A stretch of DNA of 17,625 nucleotides, taken from the NCBI GenBank assembly GCA_016780665.1, contig JADHLM010000013.1, forward strand, positions 1-17,625, given 5' to 3'. The stretch is from Hyphomicrobiales bacterium (GTDB taxonomy: Bacteria > Pseudomonadota > Alphaproteobacteria > Rhizobiales > TMED25). Each line of letters starts with the position of its first letter. Position 1 is the stretch's first letter. Positions 1 to 6,500 of this stretch are shown one piece after another. Made by a program: the position numbers and the translations under genes. The notes beneath the pieces were generated by a model that ran no database searches, was not told where the DNA came from, and worked only from the letters and a program-made list of their open reading frames with translations.

Positions 1-1247
1 ATGCTTTTAACGAGGCGAAGAATTTTATGAAAATGCTTATACCGAGTCACGTAAAATTTATAAAAAAACATAAAGGTGATGTTCCACTGTTTATAAGCTT
101 TTCTGCTGAATCTGAACTACATAATATGTACCAAGCAAATGTTAGTTTACCATCAGGTGGTTACCTCGTTATAAACCAAACAGAGGCTCTTGTTGCAATA
201 GATGTAAATTCAGGAAGGTCCACCAGAGAACACAATATAGAAGATACAGCACTTAGAACAAATATTGAAGCATCCGATGAAATTGCTAGACAGCTAAGGC
301 TTAGGGATTTAGCTGGATTGATAGTAATAGATTACATTGATATGGAAGAAAAGAAAAACAATAGATCTGTTGAAAGACAATTGAAAGAAGCCCTGAAAAC
401 TGATAGAGCAAGGATTCAAGTTGGTCACATTAGTCAATTTGGTTTAATGGAAATGTCAAGACAACGAATGAGATCATCGCTCATTGAATCTTCAATGAGC
501 ACATGTAATCATTGTAATGGACTTGGCAGAGTAAGCTCAATTAGCACACAGGCTGTTCAAATTATCAGGGCTATCGAGCAAGATCTTATTGAAAACGGTA
601 GGAATAATATTTCACTTCAGACTAATGCACACCTCGCAGACTACATACTTAATAAGAAAAGGAAAGATATCTTTGAGATTGAACAAAAATATAATATTAG
701 CATCACTGTCGATAGTAATAAATTAGATGATGAGCAGACATATAACATCACCCAACATTCAATTGAAACTATCCCTACTACACAATCTACTCCTGTTAGT
801 ATTGACTCAGTCTATGATGACAATCAACCAACGGAAGACACGCAAGATGAAGAAAAGATTGTCTCAAAAAATAGAAAGCAGTTTACAAATACTAGAAAGT
901 TACGAAATAAAAGAAATAGTATTCAAAAACCCGACTCAAAGAATACTAAGAATAACGATCCAAAAGTAATAGACGCTGTAGACGAAAAAAAGTTGCTTGC
1001 AGAAAGCGAGAACAAAAATACAAAAAAAGAAGCTGAAGAAAAACCTAAGATAATTAAAAACAAAAAACCGGTTAAAAAAAATATAGAAGAGAAAAAAACC
1101 AACAATTCAGATAAAGAAGAAAAAGCAACAACACCCAAAACAAAACCTCGAAGAAAGTCTAATCAAAGAGAAAATAAGCAAAAAGAGAATAACAACATCA
1201 AAAAGGAACCGATTGAGAATCCGAAAACAGGATGGTGGGATGAATAA
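1..1247 (+). CDS. rne: Ribonuclease E, C-terminal part (5' end outside window)
   Basis: This is the 3' portion of the endoribonuclease that starts mRNA decay and matures rRNA and tRNA. The frame is open from base 3 to the stop at 1245-1247, so the internal ATG at 27 is not the start; residues before it (NEAKNF) continue the family alignment. About 414 residues are visible. They hold the end of the catalytic domain, with the two metal-binding Asp regions (VAIDVNSG and VIDYIDMEE), the LRLRDLAGLIVID block and the zinc-link TCNHCNGLG, which joins subunits in the E. coli enzyme. From about base 750 onward comes a long K/E/N-rich, probably disordered tail, as expected of the degradosome scaffold. 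The gene ends in PKTGWWDE; a terminal GWW is the PNPase-docking motif known from Caulobacter RNase E. The C-terminal non-catalytic arm marks RNase E rather than RNase G. The last 8 bp overlap the next gene. Confidence 0.96.
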   Translation, partial: AFNEAKNFMKMLIPSHVKFIKKHKGDVPLFISFSAESELHNMYQANVSLPSGGYLVINQTEALVAIDVNSGRSTREHNIEDTALRTNIEASDEIARQLRLRDLAGLIVIDYIDMEEKKNNRSVERQLKEALKTDRARIQVGHISQFGLMEMSRQRMRSSLIESSMSTCNHCNGLGRVSSISTQAVQIIRAIEQDLIENGRNNISLQTNAHLADYILNKKRKDIFEIEQKYNISITVDSNKLDDEQTYNITQHSIETIPTTQSTPVSIDSVYDDNQPTEDTQDEEKIVSKNRKQFTNTRKLRNKRNSIQKPDSKNTKNNDPKVIDAVDEKKLLAESENKNTKKEAEEKPKIIKNKKPVKKNIEEKKTNNSDKEEKATTPKTKPRRKSNQRENKQKENNNIKKEPIENPKTGWWDE

Positions 1248-2589
1248 TGCTTTTAGCAAACTAATAGCAAAATTCAAAAAGATCACCTTCATTTCAATTA
1301 TTCTTTTGGCGTTCACAACACCAAATGCCAAATCATTTTCAATTATCAAAGATGCAGAAATTGAAAATCTCTTGAAAGATTATACGCGTGATCTAATAGA
1401 AATAAGCCTTAATAATAGAACTCCTAATATCTACATTATATCAGATCCATCAATAAATGCCTTTGTAATACCTAATGGAAATATTTATATCAATATTGGA
1501 CTACTCTACTATGCTGATACCCCAAATGAAGTCATTTCAATCATTGCACACGAGATCGGTCACGTAATTAACAACCATCATGTTACAAGACGTATTGAGT
1601 TAGACACTCTAAATAAAAAACAGTCTATTTCTCAAATATTAGGTATCGGTGTCGGGATTACGGGAATGATGAATAATTCAGATACCTTAACAAATTTGGG
1701 TACTGGTCTTTCACTAGGTGGATCTGGAATTGCATTGAGAGATTATTTAAAATATTCAAGAACTCAAGAATATGACGCAGATATGATGGCTATCAAGCTG
1801 ATGGAATCTATTGGGCAGTCATCAATTGGTTTGATTTCGATTTTAGAGAAGATTGATAATCAGTTTCAGATTGATAGATCTGATATAAATCCACTTGATA
1901 TGACACATGCATTTCCAAGAGATAGAATAAACCTTATTAGAGAAAAAATATATTCACAAAAAAATAGCTCGGTCAGAGACGCAAACGACCTTGTTATTAG
2001 ACACAATCTTATGCGAGCAAAAATTATAGGTTATATGAAATTCCCCAATATTTTTGCCACCAACTCAATATATTTCAAATACCAAAAATCCATTAGGTTA
2101 TATAAAAGTGGGAAACTAGATGATGCATTATTAATTTTAAATGATCTAAATGAAGAAATAGAGTCCGTTTATTTTACTGAATTAATAGCACAGATTTATT
2201 TTGAAAAAAAACAATACAATAAAACACTGCAGTATATCAATAAGGCCTTAGAAAATAATGAAAAAGAAATCCAATTTTCTATATTAAAAGCAATGACTTT
2301 ACTAGAAACAGGAGGTTCTGAAAATATTCTAGAAAGCATTAATATTCTAAATAGTTTTAATAGTTACATATTTGACTCAAACCAAAATCCTCAAATCTAT
2401 TGGTATCTTTCAAAAGCCTATTTCAAAATTGAAAATATTGGTTTGGCTGATCTAAATATTGCCAAATATTATTCTATAACCAACCAAACAGATAGAGCAA
2501 TTAATTTTGCAGAACGAGCAAAAAAAAATCTAACTATATATTCCAACGAATGGATACAGGCTGATGACATATCAAAAACTATGAATTAG
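1240..2589 (+). CDS. Exported M48-family zinc metalloprotease with TPR region (BepA-like)
   Basis: The predicted product is a periplasmic M48 peptidase of the BepA/YfgC type; that family handles outer-membrane protein quality control. From ATG 1240 the protein has 449 residues. It has a basic N-terminus and a hydrophobic core (about residues 15-27), then a likely signal-peptidase site near PNA-KS. The zinc site is HEIGH (H104, E105, H108) with the third ligand E177 in EYDAD. The block before it (INAFVIPNGNIYINIGLL) is typical of the family. Residues about 280-440 form helical TPR-like repeats (SGKLDDAL, KKQYNKTLQYINKALE). A TTG at 1213, with AAGGA five bases upstream, is an alternative start. 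I prefer ATG 1240 because it gives a normal-length signal peptide. Its 8-bp overlap with rne suggests translational coupling. The protease class is sure; substrate and exact BepA role are inferred. Confidence 0.92.
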   Translation: MNNAFSKLIAKFKKITFISIILLAFTTPNAKSFSIIKDAEIENLLKDYTRDLIEISLNNRTPNIYIISDPSINAFVIPNGNIYINIGLLYYADTPNEVISIIAHEIGHVINNHHVTRRIELDTLNKKQSISQILGIGVGITGMMNNSDTLTNLGTGLSLGGSGIALRDYLKYSRTQEYDADMMAIKLMESIGQSSIGLISILEKIDNQFQIDRSDINPLDMTHAFPRDRINLIREKIYSQKNSSVRDANDLVIRHNLMRAKIIGYMKFPNIFATNSIYFKYQKSIRLYKSGKLDDALLILNDLNEEIESVYFTELIAQIYFEKKQYNKTLQYINKALENNEKEIQFSILKAMTLLETGGSENILESINILNSFNSYIFDSNQNPQIYWYLSKAYFKIENIGLADLNIAKYYSITNQTDRAINFAERAKKNLTIYSNEWIQADDISKTMN

Positions 2590-2637
2590 TAAAATAATTA
2601 ATTTAAATTTAATCAGTTTCAGTTTAAAAATTATAAA

Positions 2638-3096
2638 ATGGGAAAAAATAATAAAATTGTTATAATTAATGGACCTAATTTAAATCTTTTGGGTAAAAGA
2701 GAACCTGAACATTATGGAGATAAAACTCTTGATGAAATTAGAGTAGCTTGTACTAATGTTGCAAGTGAATATTCAATTGACATAGATTTCTTCCAGTCTA
2801 ATGACGAAAGTGAGATAATTGATTTAATACAATCAACCGCAGAAAGCCATGGAATAATCATAAATGCAGGCGCATACACCCATACTTCAATAGCAATTCA
2901 TGATGCACTAAAAACATCCAAATCTCCATCTATAGAAGTCCATCTATCCAACATTCATAAAAGAGAAGAATTTCGGCATAAATCCTTTTTATCAAATGTA
3001 GTAAATGGGATTATTATTGGTCTATCAGATCATGGATATGAATTGGCAGTTCATGCTATGGCAAAACTAATGAGGATAAATAAAAAAAATGGCTAA
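2638..3096 (+). CDS. aroQ: Type II 3-dehydroquinate dehydratase
   Basis: This enzyme catalyses the third shikimate-pathway step, dehydrating 3-dehydroquinate to 3-dehydroshikimate, and works as a dodecamer in the cytoplasm. The 152 residues match the usual length of the small type II enzyme. Visible signatures are NGPNLNLLGKREPEHYG (residues 11-27) with the catalytic Arg21 and Tyr26, NAGAYTHTS (76-84) with substrate-binding Asn76 and His82, EVHLSNIHKREEFRH (100-114) with His102, and Arg113. It follows the M48 gene after 48 A/T-rich bases in which I see no Shine-Dalgarno sequence. The M48 stop is close enough for co-transcription. Its stop overlaps the start of accB by 8 bp. The order aroQ-accB-accC is common in Alphaproteobacteria. 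Confidence 0.97.
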   Translation: MGKNNKIVIINGPNLNLLGKREPEHYGDKTLDEIRVACTNVASEYSIDIDFFQSNDESEIIDLIQSTAESHGIIINAGAYTHTSIAIHDALKTSKSPSIEVHLSNIHKREEFRHKSFLSNVVNGIIIGLSDHGYELAVHAMAKLMRINKKNG

Positions 3097-3565
3097 AAAA
3101 CCACTAGATGAAATTGAAATAATTCGTGAATTATCTGCAATAATAAACGAAGAAAGTCTTCACGAGATTGAAATTGAAAAAGAAGGAACTCGTATTAGGG
3201 TTCAAAACCAATCAAGTCATATCAATAATATAGCTCAAGCACAATTACAGCCAACAATAATCCCAAACAACCCTCACAGCAATCAAGATACTGAAACTGT
3301 TCCAGAAATTAATAAATCAGAAACATCTCCAAAAAAATTTGTTAAATCTCCAATGGTTGGTACGTGTTACTTATCACCCGAACCTGGAAGTAAACCATTT
3401 ATTCAGGTTGGAAGTAAAATAAACAAGGGTGATCCCATAATTATAATTGAAGCAATGAAGACTTTTAATACAATTCCAAGTACAGAATCTGGCACAGTAA
3501 AAAATATTCTTGTGAGTGATGGGCAGCCAATAGAATTTGGCGAAGATATTATCGAAGTTGAATGA
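3089..3565 (+). CDS. accB: Biotin carboxyl carrier protein of acetyl-CoA carboxylase
   Basis: AccB carries the biotin that is carboxylated by AccC and then passed to the AccA/AccD carboxyltransferase to make malonyl-CoA for fatty-acid synthesis. The 158 residues show an N-terminal region typical of BCCP (about 1-40), a flexible N/Q/P/S-rich linker (about 41-82) and the C-terminal biotinyl domain (about 84-158). The acceptor is Lys124 in EAMKTFN. The thumb-like insertion (YLSPEPGSKPFIQVG) that marks BCCP rather than other biotin or lipoyl domains is present. The residues after the lysine are T-F, whereas alphaproteobacterial AccB often has T-M and E. coli M-M. The start ATG lies inside the end of aroQ; a GAGGA at 3072-3076 is 12 bases upstream, rather far for a strong ribosome site. 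The stop overlaps accC as ATGA. Confidence 0.97.
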   Translation: MAKKPLDEIEIIRELSAIINEESLHEIEIEKEGTRIRVQNQSSHINNIAQAQLQPTIIPNNPHSNQDTETVPEINKSETSPKKFVKSPMVGTCYLSPEPGSKPFIQVGSKINKGDPIIIIEAMKTFNTIPSTESGTVKNILVSDGQPIEFGEDIIEVE

Positions 3566-4914
3566 AAAAATATTTTAACAAAGTACTTATTGCAAATCGC
3601 GGAGAAATTGCAGTTAGAATTCAAAGAGCATGCAAAGAACTTGGAATTCAAACTGTTGCCGTTCATTCCACGGCTGACAGCGATGCAATGCATGTTAAAT
3701 TAGCTGATGAAAGCGTTTGCATTGGTCCCCCTCAAGCGGTAAATAGTTATCTAAATATACCAGCCATAATTTCAGCTTGTGAAATCACAGGGGCTGAAGC
3801 GGTTCATCCTGGATACGGTTTCTTGTCTGAGAATGCTCACTTCGCAGAAATACTTGAAGCTCATAACATAACATTTATTGGTCCAACATCTGAACATATT
3901 AAAATTATGGGTGATAAAATCACCGCAAAAGAAACTGTATCAAATTTAGGAATACCCGTTGTTCCTGGTTCAAATGGAAAAATTGAAGATTTAAATCACG
4001 CAAAAAAAATAGCTAAAAATATTGGTTTTCCCGTTCTCATTAAGGCATCATCCGGAGGAGGAGGGAAAGGTATGAAAATAGCCAAAAGTCAAAATGAACT
4101 TGAAGAAGCTTTCAATATGGCAAAAATTGAAGCTAAGGCTTCATTTGGAGATGACACTGTATATATTGAAAAATATTTAGAAACACCAAGACACATTGAA
4201 ATACAAATTTTGGGTGATAAAAATGGTAATGCCATCCATCTTGGCGAAAGAGATTGCTCCTTACAAAGAAGGAATCAAAAGGTTTTAGAAGAAGCCACCT
4301 CTCCTGTAATTGATACATTAAAAAGAAAGGAAATAGGTGAAATTGCTTCATCTGCCATATCAAAATTAGGATACCACGGTGCGGGAACAATTGAATTCTT
4401 ATATGAAGATAATAAATTTTATTTCATTGAAATGAATACGCGATTACAAGTTGAACACCCAATCACGGAAATTATTACCGATTGTGACCTTGTCAAAGAG
4501 CAAATCTCTATTGCTGCAGGAAATAATCTATCAAAAAAACAAGCAGATGTCATAATTAAAGGACACGCCATCGAATGCAGAATTAATGCAGAAAATCCTA
4601 GAACTTTTGTTCCATCACCTGGGAAGATTACCGCATACCATCCAGCTGGAGGACCGGGCGTAAGAGTTGATAGTGGCGCTTATAGTGGTTATACCATCCC
4701 TCCCTACTATGACAGTATGATTGGGAAGTTAATTGTTTTTGGAAACGATCGAACAGACTGTCTCGATAAATTAAAAAGGACTATAGATGAATTTGTAATA
4801 GAGGGTGTTGAAACTACATTACCGTTATTCAAAGATTTATTACAAAATGAGGATATTATTTCTGGTAATTATAATATTCATTGGCTAGAAAACTACTTAG
4901 AAAGTCATCCCTGA
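3562..4914 (+). CDS. accC: Acetyl-CoA carboxylase, biotin carboxylase subunit
   Basis: AccC is the ATP-grasp enzyme that carboxylates the biotin on AccB using bicarbonate and ATP. The 450 residues match the E. coli subunit. The opening VLIANRGEIAVRI is the biotin carboxylase N-domain. KASSGGGGKGMKI puts the ATP-binding Lys at 161 and the Gly-rich loop at 165-170. EKYLETPRHIEIQILGD and ERDCSLQRRNQKVLEE follow. EMNTRLQVEHP holds Glu290, Asn292 and Arg294, equivalent to the E. coli catalytic set 288/290/292. It starts in an ATGA overlap with accB, so the two are almost certainly translationally coupled. The 3' end overlaps the convergent minus-strand gene by 10 bp. In many Alphaproteobacteria aat (leucyl/phenylalanyl-tRNA-protein transferase) follows; it is not here. 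Confidence 0.98.
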   Translation: MKKYFNKVLIANRGEIAVRIQRACKELGIQTVAVHSTADSDAMHVKLADESVCIGPPQAVNSYLNIPAIISACEITGAEAVHPGYGFLSENAHFAEILEAHNITFIGPTSEHIKIMGDKITAKETVSNLGIPVVPGSNGKIEDLNHAKKIAKNIGFPVLIKASSGGGGKGMKIAKSQNELEEAFNMAKIEAKASFGDDTVYIEKYLETPRHIEIQILGDKNGNAIHLGERDCSLQRRNQKVLEEATSPVIDTLKRKEIGEIASSAISKLGYHGAGTIEFLYEDNKFYFIEMNTRLQVEHPITEIITDCDLVKEQISIAAGNNLSKKQADVIIKGHAIECRINAENPRTFVPSPGKITAYHPAGGPGVRVDSGAYSGYTIPPYYDSMIGKLIVFGNDRTDCLDKLKRTIDEFVIEGVETTLPLFKDLLQNEDIISGNYNIHWLENYLESHP

Positions 4915-5351
4915 ATATCATTGATAATTATTTTGTCATCATTGTTACATTCTATTAATTTTATTTTCAAATAGCTGTGTTCAATGGATGTATTGTGATA
5001 TTGCTTATGACTATGTAATTCGAGATATTTATTGACTTCAAGATTATTTGAAATTTTTATTTGAGCCTCAATTAAGCTTATGAATTCATAGCTTTTATTT
5101 TCTATTGAATAGCAAGAATTAACACGTAAATTTAAATCGTCAAAAATTACATTTGAATTTACAGGAATAGTTAATCTTTCAGATTTTAGATTTATCGTAT
5201 CATAAATTAATAATACAGAATTTTGATATTTATTTATCACAAATTCATTAGCGAATATTTTTGATGATAATGTAAAAAAAATTATCAATGCCACTAAGTT
5301 AAATTTAATAAATAACCCTATATATTCTTTGTTAGGAACCAAAAACAGCAT
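4905..5351 (-). CDS. Small exported protein, divergent DUF2155-like
   Basis: No function is known for this 148-residue protein. A hydrophobic segment (about residues 11-28) ending in SSKIFA-NEF gives a likely signal peptide cut after Ala34, so the mature protein should be periplasmic. The body resembles DUF2155: a segment NSVLLIYDTINLKSERLTIP followed by VNSNVIFDDLNLRVNSCY (Cys80), and a C-terminal KLIEC (Cys135), which could pair with Cys80 in a disulfide. DUF2155 members normally carry a tryptophan-rich stretch (GWMF and VYDVWVL-like). This protein has no tryptophan at all, so it is a strongly diverged member. Position supports the call: in Alphaproteobacteria DUF2155 sits next to mlaD and the NDUFA12 gene. 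The start overlaps the end of mlaD by 20 bp and the end overlaps accC. The family assignment is moderate, the reading frame strong. Confidence 0.72.
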   Translation of the reverse strand: MLFLVPNKEYIGLFIKFNLVALIIFFTLSSKIFANEFVINKYQNSVLLIYDTINLKSERLTIPVNSNVIFDDLNLRVNSCYSIENKSYEFISLIEAQIKISNNLEVNKYLELHSHKQYHNTSIEHSYLKIKLIECNNDDKIIINDIQG

Positions 5352-5772
5352 TACCTAAGAGCCCTATCAAATCAATTGAACCCTGTGTAAATTCAATAAC
5401 ATCACCATCGCTCAGGATTTCATCAGATCCACCTGGTTCTATTGAAATATAATTACCACCAAGCAAGCCTTCAGCAGAAATTTTAGCACTGCTATCTGTT
5501 GGTATTTTTATATCATTGTTAATTTGCATACTAACTACAGCATCAAATGTATCAGCATTTAGTGTTTGGCTTGTAACAGATCCAATTTTAATGCCTGAAA
5601 GCCGTACATCAGATCCTGACATTAAACCAGAGACTTCGTTAAAAACTGCTGTTATATCATACGTTTTTGAAGAATTCTTATTTCCCATCATTGAGTACGA
5701 ATAAATAAAGAAAATAATAGCTATTAGAACAACAACAAAACCTATTAAACTTTCAAGTAGATTATTTTTCAT
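5332..5772 (-). CDS. mlaD: MlaD-type MCE-domain lipid-transport protein
   Basis: MlaD is the inner-membrane-anchored, periplasmic substrate-binding part of the Mla ABC system, which moves phospholipids between the membranes and keeps the outer membrane asymmetric. The 146 residues comprise one N-terminal membrane helix (about residues 9-27) and one MCE domain (about 37-117), with the characteristic FNEVSGLMSGSDVRLSGIKIG and SAEGLLGGNYISIEPGG. A short helix-like tail (IDLIGLLGNAVFG) follows, as in E. coli MlaD where it lines the hydrophobic pore. It lies 10 bp after the NDUFA12-like gene, and its end overlaps the DUF2155-like gene, so the three are probably one transcript. No other mla gene is in the window; in Alphaproteobacteria mlaE/mlaF are often elsewhere. 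I see no clear Shine-Dalgarno sequence before the ATG. Confidence 0.95.
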   Translation of the reverse strand: MKNNLLESLIGFVVVLIAIIFFIYSYSMMGNKNSSKTYDITAVFNEVSGLMSGSDVRLSGIKIGSVTSQTLNADTFDAVVSMQINNDIKIPTDSSAKISAEGLLGGNYISIEPGGSDEILSDGDVIEFTQGSIDLIGLLGNAVFGS

Positions 5773-5782
5773 ATGTTAAAAT

Positions 5783-6181
5783 TTACTCTGCTGGATTCCA
5801 TGGTTGATAATCGTTCTGGCTTTTATTGACTTCCTTGTTCCCAAGGCTACCTGGGGGCCTATATGCCGATGAGGAACCAGTTAAATTTGGTGTATGACTT
5901 TTTATCCACGATTTGTGGGAACTGGCATCTTCATTTGGCACTTCATTTACAACATTATGCAACCAAGAATGCCATTTTGCTGGAACTTTTGAAGAATCAG
6001 CGTAACCATTGTATATAACCCATCTTTTTATTGGCTTATTGTTGTTCTCAGATTTAGTTGTGTAGTATTGATTCCCAAATTCATCTACTCCAACCCTTTT
6101 CCCAAATAAAGAAGTCGATATCCGTGTCGATATTGTTTGACTATTCCACCAAGTGAATAACTGTTTTGCAAATTTCAACAT
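5783..6181 (-). CDS. NDUFA12-family NADH:ubiquinone oxidoreductase accessory subunit
   Basis: This is the bacterial counterpart of the mitochondrial complex I subunit B17.2/NDUFA12, one of the few supernumerary subunits already present in alphaproteobacterial complex I (shown in Paracoccus). It should sit on the cytoplasmic side of the respiratory enzyme. The 132 residues carry the family core: LFGKRVGVDEFGNQYY (about 25-40), then KRWVIYNGYADSSKVPAKW and HSWLHN (about 52-75). The C-terminal part is Pro/Ser/Asn-rich and ends with a PWNP motif near the terminus. It is the first gene of the minus-strand set with mlaD and the DUF2155-like gene, and is transcribed away from nrdJ. The start ATG at 6179-6181 has no evident Shine-Dalgarno sequence. 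Confidence 0.93.
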   Translation of the reverse strand: MLKFAKQLFTWWNSQTISTRISTSLFGKRVGVDEFGNQYYTTKSENNNKPIKRWVIYNGYADSSKVPAKWHSWLHNVVNEVPNEDASSHKSWIKSHTPNLTGSSSAYRPPGSLGNKEVNKSQNDYQPWNPAE

Positions 6182-6338
6182 ATAAATTATCTAATTACTT
6201 CAAATTACTTGTCATACAATTACAGAATCAAGTTAACTTAATAATTAAGTAATAACAAATATTAAAATAAACACATAGTATTTTTATTACAAAACATAAA
6301 AAATATTTCAAAAAACAAAATTTTTACGTTTTAGTAAT

Positions 6339-6387
6339 AAACAATATGTAGTGTTAGATTATTTTCCAGGGATACTACTTATAGTGT
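6339..6387 (+). promoter_or_regulatory. Tandem NrdR-box-like operator upstream of nrdJ
   Basis: Two 16-bp sites, AAACAATATGTAGTGT (6339-6354) and ATACTACTTATAGTGT (6372-6387), match the NrdR consensus acaCwAtATaTwGtgt at 14 and 13 of 16 positions. They are separated by 17 bp, 33 bp centre to centre, or about three helical turns, which is the arrangement of real NrdR operators. NrdR is the ATP/dATP-sensing repressor of ribonucleotide reductase genes. The pair lies 113 bp or more upstream of the nrdJ start. The nrdR gene itself is not in the window. Site similarity is seen directly; repression is inferred. Confidence 0.72.
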
Positions 6388-6399
6388 CTGTGTATAAAT

Positions 6400-6414
6400 T
6401 TAAAACCCTGTTAA
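6400..6414 (+). promoter_or_regulatory. TTAA-N7-TTAA motif (CtrA-like site)
   Basis: TTAAAACCCTGTTAA has the two half-sites and exact 7-bp spacing of the CtrA response-regulator consensus. It sits 12 bp downstream of the second NrdR-like box. In DNA this rich in A and T, such a match can arise by chance (roughly one in 15 for an intergenic region of this size, my rough estimate), and CtrA presence in this genome is unknown. Confidence 0.22.
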
Positions 6415-6489
6415 AAAGTGATATTTTTTAAAATTAGATGTGGACATAACAAACAAAAAAATTAAATTAGAAAGTCTGCGTAAAGAGGA

Positions 6490-6495
6490 AAGAGG
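6490..6495 (+). promoter_or_regulatory. Strong Shine-Dalgarno sequence of nrdJ
   Basis: AAGAGG lies five bases before ATG 6501, inside a purine-rich stretch. It fixes the nrdJ start and is the clearest ribosome-binding site in the window; most other genes here have weak or no recognisable site. Confidence 0.7.
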
Positions 6496-6500
6496 ACAAA

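Larger units (their letters stand above)
6182..6500. other. Divergent intergenic region between the NDUFA12 gene and nrdJ
   Basis: These 319 bases of very A/T-rich DNA separate two divergent genes and must hold both promoters. I can support two NrdR-box-like palindromes (6339-6354 and 6372-6387), one TTAA-N7-TTAA motif (6400-6414) and a ribosome-binding site for nrdJ (6490-6495). A 15-bp A/T palindrome (6236-6250) also occurs but may be chance. I found no cobalamin-riboswitch conserved core, no tRNA and no small open frame worth calling. No pair of -35 and -10 boxes is convincing; TATAAA at 6393-6398, just after the second box, is the best -10 candidate for nrdJ. Confidence 0.7.

Noticed and set aside
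923..1138. Open frame antisense to the rne tail with Phe/Leu/Ser-rich product
   Set aside because: It mirrors the lysine/glutamate-rich low-complexity coding strand and has no family features.
5902..5910. TTATCCACG, 8 of 9 bases of a DnaA box, and possible origin signal
   Set aside because: Single copy inside the NDUFA12 coding sequence, no cluster and no unwinding element beside it.
6233..6248. Second CtrA-like pair of TTAA half-sites
   Set aside because: The spacing is 8 bp, not 7, and the region is simple A/T sequence.
6236..6250. 15-bp perfect palindrome of almost only A and T in the divergent region
   Set aside because: Such palindromes arise easily in DNA this rich in A/T and it matches no operator I know.
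6182..6500. Cobalamin riboswitch before the B12-dependent reductase
   Set aside because: I found none of the conserved B12-box core; class II reductases are also not normally controlled this way.
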